This document shows positions 1 to 7,298 of a stretch of DNA of 64,000 nucleotides, piece by piece. Position 1 is the first letter of the stretch, and every line of letters begins with the position of its first letter. Under the pieces are notes generated by a model that was not told the origin of the DNA, made no database searches, and saw only the letters and a program-made list of their open reading frames with translations. A program made the translations under genes and the position numbers. The stretch lies in assembly GCF_000730425.1 (NCBI RefSeq), contig NZ_CP008896.1, forward strand, positions 1,922,001-1,986,000, written 5' to 3'. Origin of the DNA: Pseudomonas fluorescens (GTDB lineage: Bacteria; Pseudomonadota; Gammaproteobacteria; Pseudomonadales; Pseudomonadaceae).

Positions 1-987
1 CAGGCTGGCTTCATCGCCCAGGCGCTCGCCGTACGGCGGGTTACAGATCACCAAGCCTTTCTGGTTCTGGTCCGGGCGCGGCTCGAAGGTGCCGACTTCG
101 CCCTGGTAGATCTTGATCCAGTGGCTCAGGCCGGCACGCTCGATGTTGTTGCGCGCGGGCTGGATCAGACGCGGGTCCGCTTCGTAGCCACGGATCCACA
201 GTGGCGGCTTGTTCATGCCGATGGCCGCACGCTCGCTGGCCTCGGCATGGAGTTTTTTCCACAAGGCCGGCACGTGGCCGAGCCAGGCAGTAAAGCCCCA
301 CTGCTCGCGGTTGAGGTTGGGAGCCATGTCGGCAGCGATCATCGCGCCTTCCACGAGGAAGGTGCCGACGCCGCACATCGGGTCAGTCAGCGCGCCGTTT
401 TCTGCGGCAATGCGCGGCCAGCCGGCCCGAATCAGAATCGCCGCTGCCAGGTTTTCCTTCAACGGTGCTGCCCCCTGCTGGAGGCGATAACCGCGCTGGT
501 GCAGGCTGTGGCCGGACAGGTCGAGGGAGAGGATCGCTTCGCCACGGTCCAGGCGCAGGTGAATGCGCAGGTCCGGGTTGATCTTGTCGATGGACGGGCG
601 TTCGCCGGTCGGGGTGCGCAGCTTGTCGACGATGGCATCCTTGACCTTCAGGGCGCCGAAGTGAGTGTTGTCGATACCCGAGCCATGGCCGCTGAATTCC
701 ACCGCGAGGGTGCCATCAGGGACCATGTGGTCTTGCCATTCGATATCCAGCACGCCGTGGTACAGGTCTTCGGCATCCTTCATCGGGAAGCGCTTGAGCA
801 CCAGCAGCACACGGTTGGCCAGGCGCGACCAGAGACACAGGCGATAGGCGGTCTCCATGTCGGCCATGCCGCGCACGGCCGAGGTGTGCTCGCGCGCGTC
901 TTCAAGGCCAAGCCCGACGGCTTCCTCGATCAGCAGGCCTTCAAGGCCCTTGGGGCAGGTGAGGAAGAGTTCGTAACGGTCCGACAT
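1..987 (-). CDS. rlmL: 23S rRNA (guanine-N2) methyltransferase RlmL/RlmKL, N-terminal part
   Basis: The first 329 codons of the bifunctional 23S rRNA methyltransferase that makes m2G2445 (and, in fused forms, m7G2069). The protein begins MSDRYELFLTCPKGLEGLL. An N-terminal THUMP-type RNA-binding region is followed by a methyltransferase domain with a DPMCGVGTF SAM-binding loop near residue 202 and the catalytic NPPYG motif near residue 320. The gene runs off the left edge, so more than half of the usual 700-plus residues lie outside. An in-frame ATG two codons upstream (993) is an alternative start; I chose 987 because homologues begin MSDRYELF. It is divergent from rmf across about 530 bp. 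Confidence 0.93.
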   Translation of the reverse strand, partial: MSDRYELFLTCPKGLEGLLIEEAVGLGLEDAREHTSAVRGMADMETAYRLCLWSRLANRVLLVLKRFPMKDAEDLYHGVLDIEWQDHMVPDGTLAVEFSGHGSGIDNTHFGALKVKDAIVDKLRTPTGERPSIDKINPDLRIHLRLDRGEAILSLDLSGHSLHQRGYRLQQGAAPLKENLAAAILIRAGWPRIAAENGALTDPMCGVGTFLVEGAMIAADMAPNLNREQWGFTAWLGHVPALWKKLHAEASERAAIGMNKPPLWIRGYEADPRLIQPARNNIERAGLSHWIKIYQGEVGTFEPRPDQNQKGLVICNPPYGERLGDEASL

Positions 988-993
988 GGGCAT

Positions 994-1520
994 TCCAGGC
1001 TTTTCAGCAATAAGTGAACGGGCGACGCATCGCGCGTTCGGTTTTCAATCAAGCGCTTTTCTTGAAGAACGCTCGCGTGGCACGAATGTGTGCCGTTCCA
1101 CCCCGATGTCCAGGCCTGCAGGCCTTGATTGCCAGGGCAGATAGATAATTGGTGCAACAAAAAGAAATATTCCGACCCTTCGTCGAATAATAACCGACGG
1201 CCAGCGGCGGGTATTCTCACTAAAGGATTAAACCCATCCTCTATGCAGGGCACATCATAGCTGGCTTTGCCCAACAAATGGGGCGAAAAGCCACACCAGC
1301 TTATGGCTATAGCATCATTATCGTTACGTGCTTATGACAAAACGATCATTGAATCCATGTGACCTATTGGTTAGAACTCAACACAGGTCAGCGCCGCAAC
1401 GACGCCGACACCTAGGCTCGCCACGCCGGCAGCGAGCCACACCAACGGCAGAAAAACTCTGCCCGGCCTCGGACGAGGTCGAAGGATATCAAGACAGTCA
1501 ACAAGTGAGGGAAACACCCT
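994..1520. other. Intergenic region between rlmL and rmf
   Basis: No convincing gene here. The part next to rmf is GC-rich and probably holds the rmf promoter and leader. A 68-codon open frame on the + strand (1328-1534) has an arginine- and proline-rich composition unlike a protein and overlaps the start of rmf, so I do not call it. Confidence 0.5.
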
Positions 1521-1736
1521 ATGAGAAGACTTAAGCGTGATCCGTTGGAAAGAGCATTTTTACGCGGATATCAGTATGGCGTTCATGGCAAATCCCGTGA
1601 GCTTTGCCCATTTACTCTACCGTCGGTGCGCCAAGCCTGGATTAACGGCTGGCGCGAAGGACGCGGCGACAATTGGGACGGTATGACCGGCACTGCGGGG
1701 ATCCACAGACTCAACGAACTTCACGCCGTCGGCTAA
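1521..1736 (+). CDS. rmf: Ribosome modulation factor
   Basis: Small basic protein of 71 aa that in gammaproteobacteria binds the 30S subunit in stationary phase and drives formation of inactive 100S ribosome dimers. The whole protein matches the family: MRRLKRDPLERAFLRGYQYG at the N-terminus, then a CPF motif and a WINGWREGR segment. It starts after GTGAGGG about 9 nt upstream. It is monocistronic, with a strong terminator at 1823-1847. Expression is normally growth-phase and ppGpp dependent; nothing in this sequence proves that here. Confidence 0.95.
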   Translation: MRRLKRDPLERAFLRGYQYGVHGKSRELCPFTLPSVRQAWINGWREGRGDNWDGMTGTAGIHRLNELHAVG

Positions 1737-1821
1737 TCAGGGCACTTAATTCCGACAACCACCTTGAAGAATGCAACGACTTAACCACGCACGCCCCATC
1801 CGGGCGGCGGGCTTCGGCCCA

Positions 1822-1848
1822 GGGGCTCCTTCGAGGAGCCCTTTTTTA
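1822..1848 (+). terminator. Intrinsic terminator of rmf
   Basis: GGGCTCCT and AGGAGCCC pair around a TCG loop (1823-1841) and are followed by six T residues. Placed about 90 bp after the rmf stop codon and before the convergent pyrD. Confidence 0.9.
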
Positions 1849-1856
1849 TGGGGAAC

Positions 1857-1887
1857 TGTAGGAGCCGGCAAGCGGGCTCCTATAAAG
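1857..1887. repeat. REP-like palindrome
   Basis: Contains GTAGGAGCCGGCAAGCGGGCTCCTA, an imperfect palindrome of the REP type found between Pseudomonas genes. It lies just past the 3' end of pyrD. Confidence 0.6.
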
Positions 1888-1890
1888 GCA

Positions 1891-2916
1891 TCAGGGTTTT
1901 GGCAAGGCCGCGATGGCGTCCACCGATTGGCGAATCAACGCCGGCCCCTTGTAGATAAACCCGGAATACAACTGCACCAGGCTGGCACCTGCGGCGATTT
2001 TCTCGGCGGCGTGCTTGCCCTCGGTAATCCCGCCCACGGCAATGATCGGTAAACGCCCGGCCAGCTCGGCAGCCAGCACCTTGACGATATGGGTGCTCTG
2101 GTCGCGCACCGGCGCACCGGAAAGCCCACCCGCTTCGTCGCCATGGGCCAGGCCTTCAACGCCTGCACGGCTGAGGGTGGTGTTGGTGGCAATCACCGCG
2201 TCCATCCCCGAATCCACCAGGGCCTGGGCTACCAGCACGGTTTCTTCGTCGTTCATGTCCGGGGCGATCTTGATGGCCAACGGCACGCGCTTGCCATGGC
2301 GTACCGCCAGGTCTTCCTGGCGCTGGCGCAGGGCTTCGAGCAGTTGCTTGAGGGAGTCGCCAAACTGCAGGCTGCGCAGGCCCGGGGTGTTGGGCGAACT
2401 GACGTTGACTGTCACATAGCTGGCGTGAGCGTAGACCTTGTCCAGGCAGATCAGGTAGTCATCCACCGCACGCTCCACCGGGGTATCGAAGTTCTTGCCG
2501 ATATTGATGCCGAGGATGCCCTTGTACTTGGCGGCTTGCACTCGCGACAGCAGATGATCGACCCCCTGGTTGTTGAAGCCCATGCGGTTGATGATCGCCT
2601 CGGCTTCCGGCAAGCGGAAAATACGTGGCTTGGGGTTGCCCGGCTGCGGGCGTGGCGTGACGGTACCGATCTCGACAAAACCGAACCCCAACTGGGCAAA
2701 ACCGTCGATGGCCGCGCCGTTCTTGTCCAGGCCAGCCGCCAGGCCGACCGGGTTGGGGAAATCAAGCCCCATGACCGAGACCGGCATCTTCGCCGGCGCC
2801 TTGCACACCAGGCCATTGAGCCCCAGGCGGCCACCCGCGCCGATCAGGTCCAGGGACAGATCATGGGAAGTTTCCGGGGAGAGTTTGAACAACAGCTGGC
2901 GGGCCAGGGTATACAT
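1891..2916 (-). CDS. pyrD: Dihydroorotate dehydrogenase (quinone), class 2
   Basis: Membrane-associated FMN enzyme of 341 aa that oxidises dihydroorotate to orotate with quinone as acceptor, the fourth step of UMP synthesis. The N-terminal helix [15 protein letters not shown] is the class 2 membrane-association region. Visible family motifs include [10 protein letters not shown], the substrate loop [20 protein letters not shown] with the class 2 catalytic Ser, and the FMN phosphate region VGGI. The start at 2916 is set by homology; the open frame continues 26 codons upstream without family similarity. Confidence 0.97.
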   Translation of the reverse strand: MYTLARQLLFKLSPETSHDLSLDLIGAGGRLGLNGLVCKAPAKMPVSVMGLDFPNPVGLAAGLDKNGAAIDGFAQLGFGFVEIGTVTPRPQPGNPKPRIFRLPEAEAIINRMGFNNQGVDHLLSRVQAAKYKGILGINIGKNFDTPVERAVDDYLICLDKVYAHASYVTVNVSSPNTPGLRSLQFGDSLKQLLEALRQRQEDLAVRHGKRVPLAIKIAPDMNDEETVLVAQALVDSGMDAVIATNTTLSRAGVEGLAHGDEAGGLSGAPVRDQSTHIVKVLAAELAGRLPIIAVGGITEGKHAAEKIAAGASLVQLYSGFIYKGPALIRQSVDAIAALPKP

Positions 2917-3006
2917 GGGCGGGCTTGACTCGGATGGCGGCGAAAGGTGGCGGCGATTATAGCCGGGGTGACGGGTCCGTGCGAGGCATGGCACACCGTC
3001 GGTCGA

Positions 3007-3471
3007 TCATCCATTGCGATGGGCCATCAACTCCTCGTAGCGGGCCCAGATCTTCTGCGCATAACGCAGGCGCAGCGCCTCGCGCTCGGCCCCAGCCCCG
3101 GGGCCGGCGTTATAGGCGCCCACAGCGGTCCAGTTGTAGCCAAACTGCTTGATGAAGTCGGCAAGGATCGATGCCCCCACCTCTACCGACAGGCACGGCT
3201 CATCCAACAGCCGCTGCTCGGTAATGCCCTGCTTAAGCAGGCGCGGCAAATGAATGCTGTTGATTTGCATCAGGCCGATGTCACGGCTGCCATTGTTATT
3301 GCTGTAATTCATGGCTTCGGCGCGGTAGCCGGACTCCACGGCAGCAATCGCCTGCAACAGTTCCGGCTCGATATCGTATTGGCGAGCGGCCTCGGCCCAG
3401 CAGTAAGCCCGAACCTCAGCCACCCCACCCAGGCTGAGCAACAGCAGTACCAACCGGCAGGCGTGCTTCAT
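3007..3471 (-). CDS. IagB-like lytic transglycosylase of a relic SPI-1-type locus
   Basis: Secreted SLT-domain protein of 154 aa that should cleave peptidoglycan glycan strands. A signal peptide (KHACRLVLLLLSLGGVAEVRA) precedes the mature start YCWAEAA. The catalytic Glu sits in AIAAVESGYR, followed by GLMQINS and AVGAYNAG, the usual lytic-transglycosylase motifs. From memory of the sequence, it resembles Salmonella IagB along its length (DIGLMQINS, DEPCLSVEVGASIL, RYAQKIWARY). The ATG at 3471 overlaps the stop of the upstream HilA-like gene by ATGA, so the two are probably translationally coupled, as hilA and iagB are neighbours in SPI-1. It may have a housekeeping wall role instead. Confidence 0.85.
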   Translation of the reverse strand: MKHACRLVLLLLSLGGVAEVRAYCWAEAARQYDIEPELLQAIAAVESGYRAEAMNYSNNNGSRDIGLMQINSIHLPRLLKQGITEQRLLDEPCLSVEVGASILADFIKQFGYNWTAVGAYNAGPGAGAEREALRLRYAQKIWARYEELMAHRNG

Positions 3472-3875
3472 ACCCACTCACCGCACCATCCACAGGCCGG
3501 ACAAGCGCGGGGTTCTGCGCCCATCGCCCGCACCGTGCCAGGCTGTTCGACCACCCGCACCCAGCCATTGAAGCGGTAGCCGCGACCATATACCGTCGCG
3601 ATCAACGCCCGATCACCCTCCAATTGCTTGCGCAACGAGTAGATGCAGCGGGTCAGGGACTCTTCGGCAACGTCGATATCGGGCCAGACCTGCTCCAGCA
3701 GCCAGTCCTTGGTAACGAGCATGCCGGGGGAGGCCAGCAGCAGGCGCAACACATGACACTCCTTGGGCGCCAATTGAATATCACGCCCTTCGGTGGTCAA
3801 CCTGCCATCCCTCTGCAACGTCCAATGCCCAAAGACGAGGGACGCCGCCATCAGGGCCTCAACTGCAACAATCAT
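3468..3875 (-). CDS. HilA-like winged-helix DNA-binding protein, short form
   Basis: A 135 aa protein made almost entirely of an OmpR/ToxR-type winged-helix domain (about residues 15-105). The segment EESLTRCIYSLRKQLE and the wing YGRGYRFN closely match the N-terminal domain of Salmonella HilA, the SPI-1 activator. HilA is about 550 aa with a long TPR-containing C-terminal part, which is absent here: the frame stops about 30 residues after the wing in a Cys/Gly-rich tail. It precedes the IagB-like gene with a 4 bp overlap. It could be an intact minimal regulator or the remains of a longer one. Confidence 0.8.
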   Translation of the reverse strand: MIVAVEALMAASLVFGHWTLQRDGRLTTEGRDIQLAPKECHVLRLLLASPGMLVTKDWLLEQVWPDIDVAEESLTRCIYSLRKQLEGDRALIATVYGRGYRFNGWVRVVEQPGTVRAMGAEPRACPACGWCGEWV

Positions 3876-4036
3876 TCAAACCCCTGTACCTGTCTGCGGA
3901 GGTATCGCACCGCCTGGGAGATGTCGCGACTATAAAAACCCGCCGCCAATTTCACGTTAGGAAAAAGCCCTCTGCATCGAAATATTCCGGGAGTGTTGTG
4001 TAGGAACTTTCAAAGCCTGCTCCCCAGAGCCCGGCT

Positions 4037-4975
4037 TTATTGCTCGGCGGCCCGTGTAAATGCGCGCCGTACATGTTCGTACTGATCGGCGCTCAGGGGC
4101 GTCGAAGCGATGTGCCCTTCAAACTCATGCCCGTCTGCAGAAACCTCCTCGGGACGCGGGGGTACATCCAGTTCAGCCACCAGTTTTTTGATTAACCTCA
4201 ACTGCTGCTCGCTGCCCTTGATCAACAGGCTGTTGACCTGCGGGTAGGCAATCACCGCAGCGCCAGCACCGGCCTTGCGCCCCAGCTCGGCGAGCTGTTT
4301 CTCGATGAGCGTGGCAATACCGGGCACGGTGACGGTCTGCGAGCCCATGTCGTAACGGCGGTCCGCGACATCGGCATTGTTCACCTGGATCACATCCACC
4401 TTGGGCAAATCCTCGCGGTGCACCGGACGCGGGCGATCCATCAACTGGGCCAGACGCAAGACGTGATCAACGTAATTGGCCGGCCCGGACACATAAAACA
4501 ATCGCGGCCCGGCCTTGCGAATGGGATAGCGTGCCTCGTCGAGCCCCGAGCGCCGCATGGCATCGCGCAACCGATCGACCGTCATGTGCCGCAGCATCAC
4601 CCCGGAACTCTTGGCCTCGCTGGCGTCGTACAGATGCAGCACCTGGCCGTCGCTGTACCAGATCAACTCATGCTGCAACGCCACGGCCTCCAGGACCGCT
4701 TGCGCCTCGGCAAAATCAAATTGCCCGGTAATACGCTTGCCCGCCGCCTGCTTGCTGACCACGATGGGCTGGCCGAGGGGCACTGCAAGCCGGCTGAAGA
4801 AGCCCACCAGGCTTTCGTCCCACACCCAATAGGACTCACCCATCGCAGGCTGGACATTGAGCATCAACAACCAGGCCAGCAGCCCGCGCTGCAAAAAGCC
4901 ATGAACGGTCGCGGCGATAAATCGATCAAGGAGCACGCCGGGTTTCCTGAGCGGTGTTACATGAAGGGGCGCCAT
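4037..4975 (-). CDS. InvG-like type III secretin N-terminal domains, barrel missing
   Basis: A 312 aa protein with an N-terminal hydrophobic export segment (about residues 25-45, ending QPAMGES) followed by the periplasmic N0, N1 and N3-type ring domains of type III secretins. Stretches such as IVVSKQAAGKRITGQFDF, LIWYSDGQVLHLYDASEA, LFYVSGPANYVDHVL, VPGIATLIEKQL and AYPQVNSLLIKG correspond to Salmonella InvG in order. InvG is about 560 aa; here similarity ends at VAELDVPPR, exactly where the membrane barrel should begin, and a short unrelated tail follows. I chose the ATG at 4975 because GAGGAGG lies 8 nt upstream. It cannot form a secretin pore by itself. Confidence 0.82.
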   Translation of the reverse strand: MAPLHVTPLRKPGVLLDRFIAATVHGFLQRGLLAWLLMLNVQPAMGESYWVWDESLVGFFSRLAVPLGQPIVVSKQAAGKRITGQFDFAEAQAVLEAVALQHELIWYSDGQVLHLYDASEAKSSGVMLRHMTVDRLRDAMRRSGLDEARYPIRKAGPRLFYVSGPANYVDHVLRLAQLMDRPRPVHREDLPKVDVIQVNNADVADRRYDMGSQTVTVPGIATLIEKQLAELGRKAGAGAAVIAYPQVNSLLIKGSEQQLRLIKKLVAELDVPPRPEEVSADGHEFEGHIASTPLSADQYEHVRRAFTRAAEQ

Positions 4976-5027
4976 AGTGAAAGCCTCCTCACGGCGTAAT
5001 CTTGATGAAAACCTGACCCCGCACACC

Positions 5028-5044
5028 GTGGCATGTGCCTTGCT
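5028..5044 (+). promoter_or_regulatory. Sigma-54 promoter upstream of nasS
   Basis: TGGCATGTGCCTTGCT has the GG (5030-5031) and GC (5042-5043) doublets exactly 10 nt apart, the hallmark of a sigma-54 -24/-12 promoter. The predicted start near 5055 is just before the leader hairpin at 5063. NtrC would be the expected activator for nitrogen control (inference). Confidence 0.8.
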
Positions 5045-5054
5045 TTAACTTGCC

Positions 5055-5150
5055 TATCGCAGCCCGCACCAACGTCGGAACGGGCTCACGGACAAAGGCG
5101 TCGTTACCTGCCGGGGCTTGCATGCCATCCTGCATAACGACGCCTTTTTT
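5055..5150 (+). ncRNA. ANTAR-type (NasT) antitermination leader of nasS
   Basis: Two hairpins with six-base loops followed by an intrinsic terminator. P1 (5063-5084) is CCCG-CA-CC around loop AACGTC closed by GG-AA-CGGG. P2 (5091-5102) is GAC around loop AAAGGC closed by GTC. Both loops have A in position 1 and G in position 4, the signature bound by ANTAR regulators. The 3' side of P2 overlaps the terminator stem AAGGCGTCGTTA (5095-5106), which pairs with TAACGACGCCTT (5135-5146) and ends in a T run. P2 bound by NasT should block the terminator. Ordinary NasST logic releases NasT when nitrate is present. Confidence 0.85.
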
Positions 5151-5170
5151 CATACAAAAGGTAGGTGTGG

Positions 5171-6397
5171 ATGAATGATCAGGTCGGCAACAGCCAGGCA
5201 AGTAACCCCCTGGCCTGGGTCAACGGCAGCGATGCCCCGGAAAAGAGCAGCCTCGACCTGGGCTTCATGGCCCTGAGCGATTGCGCCTCGCTGGTGGTCG
5301 CAGCGACCCAGGGGTTCGCCCAACCGTACGGCCTGACATTGAACCTCAAGCGCCAATCGTCCTGGGCCGGCCTGCGGGACAAGTTGGTCAGCGGCGAACT
5401 GGATGCCGCCCACAGCCTGTATGGCCTGATCTATGCGGTACACCTGGGCATCGGTGGCGTCGCGCCGACCGACATGGCAGTGCTGATGGGCCTGAACCAG
5501 AACGGCCAAGGCATCAACCTCTCGCAGGGCCTGCAACAACAGGGCGTGACCAGTCCTGAGGCGCTGGAGCGCAAGGTGCACCAAAGCCGGACAAAACTCA
5601 CCTTCGCCCAGACGTTTCCTACCGGAACCCACGCCATGTGGCTGTATTACTGGCTGGCCAGCCAGGGCATTCATCCACTACGGGATGTCGAGAGCGTGGT
5701 GGTCCCGCCGCCGCAAATGGTCGCGCACCTGCAGGCCGGGCGGATCGATGGCCTGTGCGTCGGTGAACCCTGGTGTGCCAGCGCGGTGCAGCAGAGCCAG
5801 GGCTTTACCCTTGCCACCAGCCAGACGATCTGGCCGGACCACCCGGAAAAAGTCCTGGGCTGTACCCAGGCGTTTGTCGAGCAATACCCCAACACCGCCC
5901 GCGTGCTGGTGATGGCGGTCCTGGAGGCCAGCCGTTTTATCGACGACAGCATCGAGAACCGTCGCTCCACCGCGCAACTGCTCTGCGCCAGGGACTACCT
6001 GGACGCCCCGCTCGACTGCATCGAGCCACGACTGCTGGGTACCTATGACGACGGCCTGGGTAACCGCTGGCAAGACGTGCACGCCCTGCGCTTTCATGGT
6101 GGTGGCGAGGTCAACCTGCCATACCTGTCTGATGGCATGTGGTTCATGACCCAGTTCCGCCGCTGGGGCCTGCTGCGTGACGACCCCGATTACCACGCCG
6201 TTGCCCGTCAGGTGCAACAACTGGACCTCTATCGCCAGGCCGCGACAGCCGTGGGTGTGGCCGACCGGGGTCAGGAAATGCGCAGTTGCCAATTGATCGA
6301 CGGCAAGGTCTGGGATGGCTCGGACCCGGCCGGCTACGCCCGCAGTTTCCGCCTGCACGCCCTGGCCGACGATGTCGTCCGCCACGCCTTGCGCTGA
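5171..6397 (+). CDS. nasS: NasS nitrate/nitrite sensor (NrtA/CmpA-like binding protein)
   Basis: Cytoplasmic protein of 408 aa related to the nitrate-binding proteins NrtA/CmpA but with no signal peptide. In NasST systems it binds NasT and holds it inactive until nitrate or nitrite is sensed. Family features include LGFMALSDCASLVVA, LVSGELDAAHSLYGLIYA and FPTGTHAMWLYYWLA. It sits 13 nt upstream of nasT. I prefer ATG 5171; an in-frame GTG at 5165 is possible. Its own mRNA begins with an ANTAR leader, so it may be under the control it exerts. Confidence 0.92.
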   Translation: MNDQVGNSQASNPLAWVNGSDAPEKSSLDLGFMALSDCASLVVAATQGFAQPYGLTLNLKRQSSWAGLRDKLVSGELDAAHSLYGLIYAVHLGIGGVAPTDMAVLMGLNQNGQGINLSQGLQQQGVTSPEALERKVHQSRTKLTFAQTFPTGTHAMWLYYWLASQGIHPLRDVESVVVPPPQMVAHLQAGRIDGLCVGEPWCASAVQQSQGFTLATSQTIWPDHPEKVLGCTQAFVEQYPNTARVLVMAVLEASRFIDDSIENRRSTAQLLCARDYLDAPLDCIEPRLLGTYDDGLGNRWQDVHALRFHGGGEVNLPYLSDGMWFMTQFRRWGLLRDDPDYHAVARQVQQLDLYRQAATAVGVADRGQEMRSCQLIDGKVWDGSDPAGYARSFRLHALADDVVRHALR

Positions 6398-6410
6398 CGG
6401 GAGGCCACCC

Positions 6411-6986
6411 ATGTTGCGAATCCTGCTGATCAATGACACCCCGCGCAAAGTCGGGCGCCTCAAGAGTGCGCTGACCGAGGCCGGCTTTGAGGTCATCGAC
6501 GAGTCCGGCCTGACCATCGACCTGCCAGCCCGCGTCGAAACGGTGCGCCCGGACGTGATTCTGATCGATACCGAGTCACCCGGCCGCGATGTGATGGAAC
6601 AAGTGGTGCTGGTCAGCCGCGATCAGCCCCGGCCCATCGTGATGTTTACCGACGAACACGACCCCGGCGTGATGCGCCAGGCAATCAAGTCCGGGGTCAG
6701 TGCCTATATCGTCGAAGGCATCCAGGCCCAGCGCCTGCAACCGATCCTCGACGTCGCCATGGCGCGCTTCGAGAGCGACCAGGCCCTGCGCGCGCAACTG
6801 CTGGCCCGCGACCAGCAGTTGGCGGAGCGCAAGCGCATCGAGTTGGCCAAAGGCCTGTTGATGAAAATGAAAGACTGCAATGAGGAACAGGCCTACACCC
6901 TGATGCGCCGCCAGGCCATGAGCCGCCAGCAGAAGCTGATCCAGGTGGCGGAGCAGATTATTGCCATGAGTGAGTTATTAGGCTGA
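6411..6986 (+). CDS. nasT: NasT ANTAR antiterminator
   Basis: RNA-binding response regulator of 191 aa. Residues 1-120 form a receiver-like domain (MLRILLINDTPRKVGRL, then DVILIDTESPG with the aspartate, and VMFTDEHDPG). The C-terminal 60 residues are an ANTAR domain (AERKRIELAKGLLMKMKDCN, then EEQAYTLMRRQAM). ANTAR proteins bind paired hexaloop hairpins and stop terminator formation; three such leaders lie in this locus, at 5063, 7143 and 10435. It starts after GGGAGGCC and is cotranscribed with nasS. Confidence 0.95.
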   Translation: MLRILLINDTPRKVGRLKSALTEAGFEVIDESGLTIDLPARVETVRPDVILIDTESPGRDVMEQVVLVSRDQPRPIVMFTDEHDPGVMRQAIKSGVSAYIVEGIQAQRLQPILDVAMARFESDQALRAQLLARDQQLAERKRIELAKGLLMKMKDCNEEQAYTLMRRQAMSRQQKLIQVAEQIIAMSELLG

Positions 6987-7001
6987 TCCCACCACCTTCC
7001 C

Positions 7002-7103
7002 TGTAGGAGCTGGCTTGCCAGCGAAAATCTTCCACGATAACGCGCGGTACCCCGCTGCCCCGCGCCGCTCTCGGGTCCTTCGCCGGCAAGCCGGCGCCTA
7101 CAG
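7002..7103. repeat. Pair of inverted REP elements (REPIN)
   Basis: TGTAGGAGCTGGCTTGCCAGCGAA at the left and TTCGCCGGCAAGCCGGCGCCTACA at the right face each other about 55 bp apart between nasT and the nasA promoter. Confidence 0.85.
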
Positions 7104-7111
7104 TTTCAACA

Positions 7112-7128
7112 TTGGCGCAAGACTTGCT
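7112..7128 (+). promoter_or_regulatory. Sigma-54 promoter upstream of nasA
   Basis: TTGGCGCAAGACTTGCT carries GG (7114-7115) and GC (7126-7127) with 10 nt between them. The predicted start near 7139 lies four bases before the first leader hairpin. Confidence 0.82.
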
Positions 7129-7138
7129 AACTGAACAT

Positions 7139-7224
7139 CACAGGTAGCCAACGGCGGTTGCCCCTCCACGACAAAGACGTCGCACATCCGGTTTGCCCAG
7201 GCAGACCCGATGGCGGCGTTTTTT
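7139..7224 (+). ncRNA. ANTAR-type (NasT) antitermination leader of nasA
   Basis: P1 is GGTAGCC (7143-7149), loop AACGGC, GGTTGCC (7156-7162), seven pairs. P2 is CGAC (7169-7172), loop AAAGAC, GTCG (7179-7182). Both loops keep A1 and G4. The terminator uses CGTCGC (7178-7183) pairing with GCGGCG (7213-7218), extended by further pairs inside the hairpin, then six T residues, so P2 and the terminator exclude each other. nasA starts 75 nt further on. Confidence 0.87.
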
Positions 7225-7298
7225 CGTTTGGGTGGGGCGGCCTTCCCTGGCCGTTCCATCACCAGGCCTTCTACAAGATCCCCAACCTGAGGTGCGTG

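Noticed and set aside
121..1017. 298-codon open frame on the + strand at the left edge
   Set aside because: It is antisense to rlmL, whose reverse-strand translation shows THUMP and methyltransferase motifs and runs off the edge.
1328..1534. 68-codon open frame upstream of rmf
   Set aside because: Overlaps the rmf start, no ribosome-binding site, Arg/Pro/Ser-rich composition.
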